This document shows positions 36,453 to 48,279 of a DNA stretch of 64,000 bases, piece by piece (positions within the stretch are counted from its first letter, which is position 1; the number at the start of each line of letters is the position of its first letter). The position numbers and the translations under genes were made by a program. The notes under the pieces are model-generated. The model made no database searches, had not been told where the DNA came from, and was given only the letters and a program-made list of their open reading frames with translations. Source of the stretch: Paragonimus skrjabini miyazakii (taxonomy: Eukaryota > Platyhelminthes > Trematoda > Plagiorchiida > Troglotrematidae); contig JTDE01003260.1 in the NCBI GenBank assembly GCA_014338405.1, positions 1 through 64,000 of the forward strand. The letters are read 5' to 3'.

Positions 36453-36600
36453 GGTTTCGGCTGGACTTAAACCAACCACAAAAGCAGCCTACCTTTAGAC
36501 AGCAAGTGTTCTACTAACAGACCTACGAAACCAAGCTGAAGGCTCACAATTTTCACATTTGGACTAAGTTATCTGCCTATCCCATTATATCATGTGGAAC
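36453..36600 (-). repeat. tRNA-like SINE, family 2, copy 2
   Basis: Minus strand, head 36532-36453 (80 bases, the same length as the 12.7 kb copy). The acceptor-like ends GGTTTCG and CGAAACC pair perfectly over 7 bases; B-box region GGTTTAAGTCC. The 5' segment ACTTAGTCCAAATGTGAAAA (rc of 36550-36580) matches 12.66 kb. It lies about 160 bases from copy 3 in the same orientation. Confidence 0.6.
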
Positions 36601-36659
36601 ACACCAAAGGATCCAAGACATAAAATGCCCTGGCAATTTTTGAACCTTAGTCATTCCCA

Positions 36660-37280
36660 TGTCCACCGTTTTTCCTACTGTTGCCAGGCACATTCGCTTT
36701 GTGCCGAGTGTGTTGGTTTTGCTGTAGAAGCAAGCAACAGAAAAGACATGTCTTTGTATATCACGCCCTTTACTGTTGGCTTTTTTTAGATTGCATAGTT
36801 GTTGTCTTTGACTTTCGCTTATGTGCGATCGACCGTCATAGACACTGCACTAATCGGTGTTATACATAGGGTTTGACTATGACGTTTGAAGAAGTTCTCG
36901 TGACTAGGATTAGCTTACAGTCCTTAGTCTACATATGTCACTTTTTCAATCTAATTTATCAAAGGTTCTTACTTCATAAACAAACTAGAACAGAACGTAA
37001 AACAAAAGAGAATGTCCTAAGTCTGAGCTGTCTGTATAATGTAAATACCCTCCGGACGACACTATTCTTCCGGTGAATTGAACGCCGTCAAAAGTCTTCT
37101 GGTTAACGGAGAAGCTGGCCGTGTTCATAAGTTTCGGTGTGGTATGAATGGAGTTTAGTTCAACATTCTTACGGCTAGGTGGGTGTTGGTGATGGGGTCC
37201 TTCATCAGCAGAACATGAAGATCTGTGTTTTGCTTACATAGATTATTTGGTGAGACAGTAATAAGCAGTATTTCGAATGA
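36660..37280. other. No gene recognised
   Basis: Short frames, nothing recognisable. Confidence 0.3.
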
Positions 37281-37286
37281 CTTCAG

Positions 37287-37795
37287 AATTATGGGTTTCT
37301 GACGACGAACCAACAGGTGAGAAGCGTTTGTCAGATGGATCACATGTTGAGCCTCTAGATGATCAAGGAAGCTCGATTGTGGAATTGAGCAAATCCATCT
37401 GTATACTCTACTTATCCTGTATTGAACACCTAACCTTTTCAGAACTAAAAGCACTGAATCAATCTCACTTGAATCTTATTAAAACATCTTTTCATTGTTC
37501 TGACAATATCCCCACCGAAACGTAAGTAACGGTGACGAAATAATGCTCTCAGTAAGTCTTTCACAAGCCACGGATCCATTTAACGATCGTCAACAAGTAC
37601 TGACTGAGGGAACTTTTTTACCACTTGATGATATTCATGCGGTAGTTGGTATCAACGAGATCTGTAACGACAGTTCTGTGGTTGATTTTCCGTCGCCGCT
37701 TTCAATCCGGATCGGATGGTGTTCCTTGATTGCTTTTGACAAATGTCGAGTTGCACTACCAACATGTTTCATCACAAAGCAGGTGCATAAAAAGA
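37287..37795 (+). CDS. Candidate host exons of unknown function
   Basis: Two neighbouring plus-strand frames look more like ordinary protein than their surroundings. The first (37287-37521) follows a possible acceptor CTTCAG and ends at AAAC-GTAAGT, a consensus splice donor; it encodes an acidic then hydrophobic segment (LSKSICILYLSCIEHLTFSE). The second (to about 37783) includes VVGINEICNDSSVVDFPSPL and ends near CAG-GTGCAT, another possible donor. A 35-base intron, 37522-37556 ending TAAG, would keep the frame; the better-looking CAG at 37552 would not. Very short introns occur in schistosome genes. I recognise no domain; it may be chance. Confidence 0.25.
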
Positions 37796-37809
37796 CGGGT
37801 GGGGATTGA

Positions 37810-39620
37810 TTTTCACTGGTAGCCTATCTTTCAGGTTCACTGTTAATATGGGCACTGTAGTAAATTGTACTCTTCTTAGTTCTACGGTATTCCATTATAG
37901 CATTCGGTCTGCTGGACATGTAGGAAGTGAAATACACTGCTCAAGTCTTCTTCCGAAGTGAAATGGTTTGATTCGTTGAGAATCTTAGAACTGTTAAGAA
38001 TAGTTGGTGGTCCATCTGCTGGGTTTATATGAATATTATCACCGTAACGCGTTTCTACCAAGACTAATACTGCGTACACTCATTTACTACCGGGGACGTG
38101 CTCACAATCCTCGATACGCATCAGTTCAGCTGGAAAACAGAACGACTTACAGCCGTTCGATGGTTGTATTGTACGTCAATATTCAGTTCACATTTGCGCA
38201 TTGCTTTTCGACACCTGATGAGATACAGGTAGACAAATCATCCGTAACAATAAACTGTTTTCTCTGGAGCAGAATGACTTACGCATACATCCGTCTTGGT
38301 ACCGAACTAGGCAGAGCAAGTAATTTATCCCTCGAGCGCAATTGTACAACCTATAGTCAGCAATGTAATAAAACAACAGTAATGAGAAATAGGTTTAGTG
38401 GCAATCACCACAAATGTACAAAACTAGTCATTCTACTCGTGGAGGATAAGTGCAGTTCTGGGTCATCGCAAGAAGGATAGACTCATTCATTCCACAAAAT
38501 CTACATCTTGCTGCTTACTGACGGTAGAAAAAATGTCGACAGCTGGATAAGGAAACCGTGGCTGAGATTTTCAACGTCATCAATCAGTTTGGGGCAGGTT
38601 ATTTGAGCTTCAGACAGATCATAAGCCACTGTGACCGCTGTAGGGTAAAATTAAAAGCATGCGACAAATTCTCTCGCTTGGGTTGCAGAGGTGAGTACTG
38701 ACGTTAAGCCTTCATAATTGCAAGATGTCCTATAGCCCTGCGCTAACACCTGCCCGGATAATGCATTGAGTTGCCTATTAATTGCAGAGCTGTTCATCTG
38801 ATGCAAATCTCACGCTCTCAATAATTTATCCATTCCTAACAGTCGGATGACTCTCTGAATTAACAACCCTTCGTGATCCATCAACATTAGTTAACTTTAT
38901 TCGGTGGCTGTGTATTGGGCTGACTGATTAATTCTTCTAAGTGCAGTTTGCCTTAAGATTCTCAATGGGTTTCATCATGCTTATCCGGGGGAGGGTTTTG
39001 TGAAAGCATTAGGCCGAGGTTATTGCTTGTGGCCGACTGTCGAGGATAGCAATGAAAATCTACGAAATCACGTATTTGTTACTAAGTGTTGCGCACTCTA
39101 AATGGATAGTTGCATATCTTGCAAACTACAACAGAAGCAACCGTCACAAAAATGCGTTAATCTTTTGCCATGCTGAACATTTTAGAAACTATTTGCTGTC
39201 AATGGTCCACGGTCTATTAGTACGAACTGCAAACGATATCTACGATGTCAAATCGGTTCCGTGCCATCCAGTTCCGGATGATCTAACTACTACACAAAGT
39301 GGTGAACGAAGATTCCTCAAACAAATACCAGGTGGTTAACAAACAAAAATGGATTAGTTCACCCTCGTCTATTGTTCAATGTCCACTGAGAACACAGCAC
39401 TATCTCCAACAAAATTCTCAGAACCTGATCAAGTCTGTTGTTCCTTGAGTTAAGATAGAGGCAAGTAAAAAAGAATCTTGTCTTCAGAAAATAAGAAGGA
39501 AAACGGACTTCCGGAACTCGATCTGGCATACACTCGTTAATCATATAAGACGTACTCGTAATCCACAATAATCGTTGACCTCGCACTGGACACGACCGAA
39601 TCATCATATACAAATGCACG
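37810..39620. other. No gene recognised
   Basis: Contains a 158-codon plus frame (38004-38480) and a 95-codon plus frame (39052-39339) without motifs, repeats or clear splice context. I treat them as chance frames. Confidence 0.3.
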
Positions 39621-39623
39621 GCT

Positions 39624-39793
39624 ACATTCGCTTGTGAGTAATGCTCAAATTGCCCTATCACCTCGAGAGGAGACAGTAACTGTCCCATTAATTCCAGCTG
39701 ATGACCTCGCAAGTAGGACATCATTTCAAGGACAGTTAATGTGTCTCCCTTCAAGGCGATCGAATAATCTGATCATTGTTTACAAGTGAATGT
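39624..39793. repeat. Foldback of a PLE/ribozyme-associated module
   Basis: Left arm 39624-39685 (GTGAGTAATGCTCAAATTGC then CCTCGAGAGGAGACAG) and right arm 39730-39793 are inverse copies of about 62 bases. The same module occurs singly at 43753-43806, 48116-48163 (minus) and 63881-63928, each time close to a hammerhead repeat. Confidence 0.6.
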
Positions 39794-39839
39794 GGCTGTT
39801 CGTTGGCATATGGTGGTTCTGTCTGACCGAACTTGAGGT

Positions 39840-40025
39840 CAGTGATGAACTGGTTAAGACGGTTTTCTTATGAAAGCACGCTCGAGGCTCACTTCCCCAC
39901 AGTGCCGGGTAAAGGCAACACCGACGGGTTTTTATTAGACTGAAACTTGGATATAGTGCTTCTTTTCGAAATTGGCTGGTTGAAACATTCGCTGGAATGT
40001 GAAAGTTGCAATCAGTTGAAGTTGA
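39840..40025 (+). repeat. Eroded tRNA-headed hammerhead repeat
   Basis: Head about 39849-39910 (TGGTTAAGACGG A box; the B box is degraded). Ribozyme relic 39912-39970 with CCGACGG in place of CUGANGA, GAAAC retained, helix III lost and TAGTGCTTC retained. Tail with TTCTTTTCGAAA and GGCTGGTTGAAA follows. Dead copy of the same subfamily as 35.7 kb. Confidence 0.55.
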
Positions 40026-40029
40026 CCTA

Positions 40030-43000
40030 CAACTTGCATTGAAAATTTTGAATGGTAATGCCTACGGATCAGCCATAAACACTCTAGATTTGTACCAACT
40101 TCCGACCCTGGTAGAATGGTATACCATCCAGTGAACATCCAGTCTAGATCTAATCAGTTATGATAAGTGGAACTTTCACTCTATCTATTAACGACCATTT
40201 TGTGGATTTTTTATCCTGTCTCATAACACACTATGATGAAGCCTCTGTTATTGTATTGACCTGAGAAAACTGTAGGGAATAGAGTTTTGTCATGTAGTTA
40301 AGTATTGTGTTTTTTATGGTTGTGTCCTTTGCTACCCATAGTTACTACGAGTTTGGATAAGCAAGCACGTGTTTGAAATTAGCATCGTAGGAAATCCAGA
40401 TGTATTCGGTATGATCGAGATCAAGTAATCGAGCAGACCATTAGAAGAGCAGATGTAGGTTTGTGTTGAATCTGCTAAACCCAAGGTGTTCTATGTGACA
40501 TACGTGCGTGTTATACACTCTGTTCAATAACAATAGTCTTCCCGTCTTCACCTATTGCTGATGAACGGCGATCACATCGTCAACTTGTCTATATACACTA
40601 ACACGCTATTCAGTTCGAAGTTATCTTTCAAGGTTTCATTCGAGTGTTCTCACTTGGCGCTTAGCTCGAAACCAGGTATCGATTAACAGAAACCTTAAAT
40701 TCTATGCTAATGCTAGAAACTGTATGGTCTCATGTCATATTAATAAGAAAGTGGAGATATTCTTCTTCGGTGACTTCTGCCCCCCCCCCGCCAACTAACA
40801 TGCTGATACTCCCCGAATAATTTCAGTTTATTCTTCTTTGTGTGGATGTTATGAGTTTGCAGCCATTTGTAATCCGGGTTTTGGGGATATTCCTGTTTTT
40901 CACATCACTTTAGCCCTATCCGCAGTTTAACATCACACACGGTTGAACAATATAATTGCCAGAATTAACTGTAGCGATTAGTTCTGCCACATCAAACATC
41001 TACCTAAAATCGAGTGTTTTCAACCAGACTGGCTACATTTTTACGCACGTTTACAGGTTGATTAGCCACCCGCCCAGAATAAAAACTTTATTGTTACTTG
41101 TTATTGTTGGCTTCGTTTACATGACAATTGACTGATTTATCCAAATACTCTATCATCCTCGACCTTATATGTGACTTCCGTGTTGAAGACTTGGTACCTT
41201 CCGGAACGAAATCAAAAGCATAACTTTTGGTATAAAGCAAATCTCAGTTTTATCGCGTTTCCATCGGTTATTTTATAGACAAGATGCGTCAGTAAAATGA
41301 AGAATTACAATTGATGCAGACGCCCCGACTCCCCTATAGGTTAGCTCAGCTCTGCTTGCAGTTCGTTTGTTTGAACGCGTGACACATTTAAACAACTTGT
41401 TATACACCAATGTTCGTCGTTATAACAAAAATCGATGCTACGCCAGCGTGCCATCTAAATTGGTCACTGTACTGACATGCCAGTTTGTTCAAATTGTCAG
41501 CAGTGATTGGCCGTAGCCTTTTGCGAATAACTGATTGACTTCTTATTGATGAGTCTGTTCAATCCAGACCCTTTACATTTTGCTTCTTCAACTGTCTCAG
41601 CACAAATCAGTCGAGGCCGGTATGCTGACGGACAGACTAAAACACTCGGCGATTGAGTAGAACGTTGGAGGCAAACCGATGAATCATGATTTCACCTCAA
41701 GAACATTGAATGGAATAGTACGCTTGTGAAAATTGTTAGATGAGTCACTCGATAGCAGCCTTTTCAACACTACAAGATTATTTTGTTTCAGTTGATTTGT
41801 TGGCTATCATCCGGTCAACAAGGAAAAAATGAGTTGGTCTTTCATGATCACACTGTATATCGTTCAGACCTTATTGCTGGGAGATTTGTTCAAGATTTGT
41901 GAGACCACAACTATGGAAGATGGTGTGGTGATGACACGCCCAACTCACCAGGAGAGCGCATTTAAGCTATCTCACAATACCAATTCATTATATTAGTTCC
42001 GTGGAATACGTCTGGGATTATATTAACTGAGTGGCTTTTAGTACTAGGAAACCACAGGCACTATCAGATCTGAGATTAAAGCTTTGAGAGCTCGAGGGCA
42101 GTTGAAACAAGACCACAACGCCGCGACATTCAACGGTGTGTGGCCAAGTGTCGGTGCGTTATACTCCATTAAAGGTGTACAAAATGACAATTACGATGTG
42201 TATGAACAAAAACCCCTGGCCTTTTCAGAGCAACTTCATATGGAGTTTACTGCTACTTTTTTTGTCTTACCGCCTACGATGCTTCAGATAAAGCCTCCAA
42301 GATTGTTTAATCTACTTCGGCTGAAAAAGTATGGGGATGCAGCAAACGTCACAGGTGTGACCAATACGGAGGGTTGTGAGCACATATGAAAATGCGAGAT
42401 GAGTTAGGCGATAGAGACAGTCATGTTCTTCTATCGGATCCGTGCTGGTTGAGTGCAGTAAATTTGTTCAGTTTCCGTCCAAAAGATCTCGTTTATAGCT
42501 TTCTTTCACCACATTATTTGGCGCCATGCAGCATGGCGTTTTTATCCAGAGCAATACATTAGAACTTTTAGGAAAACCAGTGTTAGAACCACGTTTTCCA
42601 CAGATTTTTTAGGTTGTTATACTTATTTTGCATCAGCCGACGGAGAAGCGTGAATCGTGTGGTAGTCTCCATATCCAGTAAGTCAAACAATGGCTGATAT
42701 AGCCTATGTGATTGAACCAATTTTATCTGAGGATGCAACAGCTTCAGCGATGACCAAAGTTCACCAGAGAACGAAATTTGACAAATTCGGAGAAACCCTA
42801 CAGAGAACAGTTAAACATTGTTCTATGATGATTTGAGGGCGGCTTCCAACCAGATTATCCACAATTGCGCTGGACATTGATTTAAGGACAGTCCGTTCAT
42901 TCCGACAGATTATGTACAAGGCTGACAACAGGCACAGGTGTCATCCCACCGGAGTTGATGCAACACAACTCGCGAACAGGTGTATGGTGACGAGTAATCG

Positions 43001-43540
43001 CATATAATCTATTTAACAGAAGCTGTATAATGTTGGCTGTCTGAAGAAAACGCGCTAGGTAGGGAGTTATAGTAGTTTTCTAACCAGTGGAGCTATCTTG
43101 AAATGACTTCGAAATCAAAGTATGTGCTATTATTCTAGGACCTGATATCTGCCATAATTGTCAGAGGTTATTCCCATACAGTAATGACGTTGCAACAGGT
43201 TAACTACTTTACACTTAATTACCCTATTCGGTCACGCCCCAGTTAAGGCGAGAATATCTGCCCACAACCATCTTTTGAGACGCAGTGAATCAATAATCTC
43301 AAACACATGACCTTAATTATGCACAATTTGCTTGATTCATAAAACCTTGTTGTTTTGTTCCAAGGTATGTGTATTTCACATTAGTGCTGGTTCGCTATAC
43401 TATAAACTCATGTACACAGCTAACTCAGTCGAAAATCAAAATGGCATTGATCACATGACAGCTCGCTGAGTCAAATTACTAATGTTGGCAAGTACTATGG
43501 GTTCCGGTTGGTATAAGTTGAATATCGTTTACAGTCGATC
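40030..43540. other. No gene recognised
   Basis: Includes a 9-base poly-C run near 40783 and a 101-codon frame (42084-42389) without recognised motifs. No other support. Confidence 0.35.
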
Positions 43541-43569
43541 GCTGTACGATGGACCACCTAGTCACACAC

Positions 43570-43702
43570 ATTCGAAAGAAGAGCTAGACTCGAGTTTCAC
43601 TCGTGTTAGGGCTTGTCGGTAAAGCATATCTTTGCCACGAATAAAGTGGGACTACAACTGCGGTCAAAGTTTTATGAAACACTCGTGTTGACCGGCGCGC
43701 TA
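43570..43702 (-). repeat. tRNA-headed hammerhead repeat, eroded
   Basis: Minus strand. Head 43702-43632 (GGTCAACACGAG A box, GCAGTTGTAGTCCCAC B box), then a ribozyme relic 43633-43577: CUGANGA reads CCGACAA, stem II ends GAGT, then GAAAC, helix III ACTCGAGT and GTC intact. Stem I is damaged (GCTTTA opposite TAGCTC). Inactive. Confidence 0.6.
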
Positions 43703-43752
43703 TTGAATCCACGTTAAGTTAGACCAAGTTATCGTGCACAAACACTCAGCCG

Positions 43753-43806
43753 CATTCGACCACGAGTGATGCACAGACTGCCCGATCGCCTCGAAAGGAG
43801 ACAGAA
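43753..43806 (+). repeat. PLE/ribozyme-associated module, single copy
   Basis: GACTGCCCGATCGCCTCGAA and GGAGACAG match the arms of the foldback at 39.6 kb and the copies at 48.1 and 63.9 kb. It lies between two hammerhead repeats. Confidence 0.5.
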
Positions 43807-43909
43807 TGATTGTCGGTGACCCCAAGGTTGACACTCCTCTTCGAGCTGAAGTCGCATAGACCATTAACCTGTCGAGCGATATTACTGATGACAGTAGGGG
43901 ATCTTGATT

Positions 43910-44143
43910 GATATAAGGTGAACATCACTCGCAACTGTCGCATCCCTATAAACTTTCCAGTCAACCCCTTTTAAAAGGAACCACTAGACTCGAGTTTCAC
44001 TCTTCTTATAGTTCGTCAACAGTTTATATCCTTGCCACAAGTGGGCAGCTCAGGTATAGTGATTCATTTTGAAAGCAACCTGTTGGACAGTCTGTGAGAA
44101 TGCGAGGGCTGCGATCAGTTACGAGTAATGTTCACCTTATATC
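43910..44143 (-). repeat. Hammerhead repeat bounded by inverted tails
   Basis: Left arm 43910-43978 (GATATAAGGTGAACATCACT, then TGTCGCATCCC) and right arm about 44072-44143 are inverse tail copies. A ribozyme relic (minus, 44033-43975) lies inside: TTGACGA replaces CUGANGA (invariant C3 is U), ACT/AGT closes stem II, GAAA and ACTCGAGT and GTC are intact, and stem I is lost on its 5' strand. The tRNA-like head is missing. Inactive. Confidence 0.6.
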
Positions 44144-44314
44144 ATTATCTTCCGAACTACTGATGTCAGAACAAGCTCTCAAATATTTGGAAAGCTTAAA
44201 CCATCAGCTATTGGCTTATGGATGTTGGTTTTCTGTTCAACATGAATGAAAGAATCACACACATTTGACATCAGAATGTATGTTATACTACCTTGACTAT
44301 ACTAGACCAGTTTG

Positions 44315-44380
44315 AAACACTGGGTGCCCCTGATTCAGTTTACCAGTAATGAAATAAGACACGTCGCGAGGTATTAATAG
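44315..44380 (+). repeat. PLE terminal repeat segment
   Basis: AACACTGGGTGCCCCTGATT and ACACGTCGCGAG match the inverted repeat at the 5' end of PLE-1 copy B (51899-52113). It lies about 60 bases from the 3' end of PLE-1 copy A, as a PLE terminal repeat would. Confidence 0.5.
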
Positions 44381-44439
44381 TTTTGCTACTCATCAGTCAA
44401 GGACATAAAAAAGATTAGATTCCGTACAACATAGAGTAG

Positions 44440-45400
44440 ACAACAACAAAACTGCCACTTCTCGGACCTTACAGAAGACGAGTGGTTGTTATCAGGTCCA
44501 GGGCAGAAAAATTGCGTATGTCCACAACGTAGACACACGTAGACCCGGACGACGATTACTGATTAATATAGTCTCAAAAAACATTAACAGTCTTGGATGT
44601 GGATGACGCAGTAACATATCAAACGTGACCTGTTTCCGTGAGATGTGTTGTAATGGATTAAGTCTGTTGTCTGATCGCAAGCTCTGTTATCATCTTCTGC
44701 TAAGCCCTCGCGCGCACCAACCACTCTGGCATAGATTTAGCCACTCCCGGTCGAAACTCTTCGCCAAAAGACGTCGCCGCAACTGCAGGCGAACTGATAG
44801 ATTATCTGAGACACAAAGCATTTTGGTAGAACACGATTCTGAGCAAGCTGGGCAACATCTCGAGTTGAAAGCAACAGACACAATTCAGCTGCAGATTCTG
44901 AGTGAGCCAATGCAGACCGCAGCTTACGACCTACGTCAGTTATGGCATGATAAACTCTGAGTGGTAGTCAGCAATACTTCGTTGAAATGGTAGGTAAATC
45001 AGTCGTGGATGGCCCTCGCTTGTGATTGAAATCGAAAAGCTCCTTGTAACTTAGAGCTTCCCTTGTATTGCTACCTCTTTTGTAACCAAACCTCAGTGAA
45101 CATCCCCTTTGATCCGTGAAACGGTGTTTGAACGAGATCACGCTTGTATGCAGTAGACGACAATAGTAAGTAATGACCGCTTCAAGTGGCTTTGCGGTGC
45201 ACTGAGCGTTGTATCGAACGTCCAAAAATGGTAACATATTTTTCGGCTTGTGCTCGTGAGAAACGGCAAAATTCTGTTCAGCGAAATACGGATCATAACG
45301 CATATTAGTGGTGAAAAGTAAAATATTATTCACAGACCGCTGATAGAATTTTGCGTCAAGAATCATCATCACCATAGACAACAATACATAAGTGATCCGC
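44440..45400 (-). mobile_element. Penelope-like element PLE-1, copy A, 5'-truncated and decayed
   Basis: Minus strand. The frame 45384-44968 encodes the RT end: YQRSVNNILLFTTN at the catalytic box (YVDD changed to SVNN), then NFAVSHEHKPKNMLPFLDVRY, aligned with LSVSHEEEASNSSFFLNISL in copy B. A GIY-YIG relic follows (44881-44690), with CSCGDV kept but the YIGRT motif lost. The 3' end (TATCAGGTCCAGGGCAG near 44490) matches copy B at 48.43 kb. PLEs carry an RT and a GIY-YIG nuclease; this copy cannot make either. Confidence 0.7.
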
Positions 45401-45404
45401 GCTG

Positions 45405-45930
45405 ATGCTAAATTGTTACATAACCATGACGAAAAACGCAGACCCTGTACGGGAAAAGAAACAAATACAGAACGGAAGGGGCAGGGACTTAACTACCAAA
45501 ATTAGCTAAGTCCATATTCAAACATTCAACATCAAGATGCCCACACCTTGCGAACAAACACTAGAGCTGAAAGTCTTAGTAAGAGTTCATCTGTAAGACG
45601 ACCTCTTTTGGGCTTCCACTATCCCGCGTCCTTAATTGCACTTACTTCGCAGGCAACTCGATCCACCAGCAACACTGTTCACGCCATTGAACCCGATTCG
45701 TCACCATCTCACTCAACCTCTTTGACCGCCGACTCTATGGGTCGCGAGGATCCCAACCCAGAAGACGAACCCGATCTACAGTGGCCAACCCCTTAGGGAA
45801 CGAATTCATTTCTGTACACCAGGTCTTCATCTGTCCACTTCGCACCTTTGGTCAGCTGACTGCAGCGTCGGTACAGGGCGCTTGGTATGGCAGACGACTA
45901 GTTGGCATCCTGAGTACATGGCCTAACCAA
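45405..45930. other. No gene recognised
   Basis: A Ser/Thr-rich 82-codon frame (45548-45796) without recognised motifs. Possibly untranslated or N-terminal sequence of the LINE relic next to it. Confidence 0.3.
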
Positions 45931-46760
45931 CTATCTGAGCAAATGTAAGAAGTCAACGGAAAGCCTCACCTGGTAATCAATACCAGATATCCGCTTCCTA
46001 ACGTCTTCGTTGTTTACTCGTTAATATCACCCAACGCGAGCGATAGAACGCAGACAGCGGTGGCCAACTACCTGAATATGGTTTGCATCATCTAATCTGA
46101 GCGGTCAAGTTTCACAGTGGTAAAGTAATACAGCCCCCACTACGGCCTTAAATTTGCGACCCCTACACTTTAGAGTAATACCCAACTATCCCCAGAGGTG
46201 TGTTGAATTAACAAACACCGCCCTAAACTTGGGGATACGCGCTTCTATTTCGTTCCTACACCCCCGCCGCTACTGATGCAGTTTTCAAAGTACACAAACC
46301 GGTCAGCTACCTATACAACTTCATTCTACAACATTAAGATTACGTAATTAAAACAATCTTACAGAAGCACCTCGAGGCTACAAAGTGCATTCCGACTTAA
46401 TTAGCACGGTGCGAAATAGCGTATAGCATTGTTGGTTGGTGGTATATATGTGGCTGCTCCAGAATTTGGCGAACAGACAAAATTTGACTATTGCACCCCG
46501 CCCAGGGCGAACCCCTGCCTGTGCTTCCGTTTTGTTTGCCTCCAGAGCTGCATTGAGTCGAAGAAGTATAATACATACTAGAACCCTATTAATGACCGGG
46601 GTCAAATTAATCCCCCTTAGTTTACGCAAGAGACCCTGATACCTTTTTTGGATACGGGAACTATTATCGAGTGACCCCACTATCGAGGGATGGTCTCCGT
46701 CGTCCACACAAATTGAAACAACTGAGTCAAAGACACTACTAACGCCTCCCCCTACCTTCT
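45930..46760 (-). mobile_element. LINE relic, family 3, RT part
   Basis: Minus strand 46707-46378 encodes GINLTPVINRVLVCIILLRL followed by EAQAGVRPGRGAIV, the RT block R-G-I-S-L-T-P and the Q-A-G-F-R-P-G-R-G block of LINEs. The part at 45.97-46.09 kb matches the relic at 14.6 kb. No catalytic box left; many indels. Confidence 0.65.
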
Positions 46761-46764
46761 ATGA

Positions 46765-47650
46765 AAAGTACCGGCACAAGGTCATCGAGGCATGCAGCCC
46801 TGTTACGTTTGAAGGCCAAAATTGTTGGTGGTTCTAAATCTACCCACTTCATACCATAAACTTTCTTCAAAAAACCCTTTTATTCATCTCTGCATAATTT
46901 TGGGTCACATCTTAAACTAGTTCTAGACGTTATCTTTACCGACTAACTTATATACATGAACGCATAAGCACATGCCTGTTTTTTCTTGATAAAACACACC
47001 ATCCATGTGATATCCAATAGGCTGATAAAATTGTAAGCCGGTAGCGGTGATAACACCTTCATCTCATTGCCACTTTATTCATTTGTGTATAGATATCACC
47101 AATAAAAATAGACTATATCTTGAAGATGCTTTCCAGATACATTGTTTCCAATTTAGAATCTGGTTGATCGATTGAGTTGTCGATATTTTTAGCAAAACAA
47201 CATATATCAGTTCAAGCACCTATAGGTTCGTGAAGATAAATGAAACTTTAATAGAGGGAATGGTTTTATTGTTAACAGAAATGTTCCAGATCAACTGCGT
47301 CGTCAACCCTGATAGGGATTGTGATTGAAAGTCAGCTACCGAAGAAATTATGGGTCATCTTTCTGTCGGATACGGTTAAACCCGTGTAGATCTACCTTTC
47401 GGTGTCATCTGTAGGGTTCTGTTGAATCAGTCGGGCTGTGTTATCCGGTGAACTTTGGTCTTCTGTTTAGAATGTTGCTACACGATTGCGTAATCCGATT
47501 GTGTACGGACAGAAAAAGTTGGTTTCGTCACTAAAACTACCATGGTCGTTGATTACGTAACATCATCGACAAGGAGTCAGTTACCTTCAGATAGGAAGGA
47601 AGTGTGGTTACTACTGCACTACATATGCAGTAGTTTTAAGTAGAAACTTT
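46765..47650. other. No gene recognised
   Basis: Short frames only. Confidence 0.35.
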
Positions 47651-47654
47651 TCAA

Positions 47655-47815
47655 TATAATAGTTCACCAGTAACGATGGGAGACACATCACGAGATGTTA
47701 ACATTTCGTTTACTCTCTTCAGTTATGAACGTAAGACACTGGAATATGTAGGACATGCGGATAGCAACAGCAGTAGAAACAATCAACGATTGGGTTTACA
47801 TAAAACAAGGATTAG
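47655..47815. repeat. PLE-1 terminal repeat, 3' side
   Basis: TTCACCAGTAACGATGGGAG, then GAGATGTTAACATTTCG and TACATAAAACAAGGAT. It is the inverse of 51950-52095 at the other end of PLE-1 copy B, so the element lies between inverted terminal repeats. Confidence 0.6.
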
Positions 47816-47916
47816 TAGTGAAGGTTCGGGGATTTAGGTTATTTCACAATTGAACATCACCCACACTCGATCACGGCCTTTGCATTCAGATAAGCCTTTC
47901 GGCTAGCCCACTTCGA

Positions 47917-47975
47917 AAGGAAGCACTAGACTCGAGTTTCGCTCTTATTAGAGCTCATCAGTAGTGCATATCCTT
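47917..47975 (-). ncRNA. Type I hammerhead ribozyme, complete core
   Basis: Self-cleaving RNA. On the minus strand: AAGG, then stem I GCACTA, CUGAUGA (47961-47955), stem II GCTC with loop TAATAA and GAGC, GAAA (47940-47937), the minimal helix III palindrome ACTCGAGT, the triplet GTC and stem I TAGTGC, then CCTT. All invariant core positions are present. Predicted cleavage lies between 47929 and 47928. The very short helix III is like the hammerheads described in PLEs and in satellite DNA, which often work better as dimers. Confidence 0.85.
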
Positions 47976-48279
47976 GTCCGGATCGGAGTTTGTACTCTGA
48001 CCCTCGTGCTTGTGAGACTAGCTCAGTTGGTTCAATGAAGACAGTAACTTCAACCTAACTGAGAAGTCCTGATCACGGGGTTATCGATTGGATAGAACAG
48101 AGTGATTCTGTTCATTCTCCTTTCGAAGTGATCGGGCAAGCTGAACACTATTCATACAAGGTTGTGGTTGAGCGTTTGGTTCTGATTAGTCGGTCATGCC
48201 TGTTGTGAGGTTGCTGGCGTGGTGGTTAACACGCTAGTCTCACAAGCACGAGGGTCAGAGTACAAACTCCGATCCGGAC

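Noticed and set aside
38004..38480. 158-codon open frame as a gene
   Set aside because: No domain, no splice or start context, and composition like the flanks; frames of this length can occur by chance in a 64-kb window.
39359..39754. 131-codon minus-strand open frame as a gene
   Set aside because: It runs through the foldback module at 39.62-39.79 kb, which explains part of it as repeat sequence.
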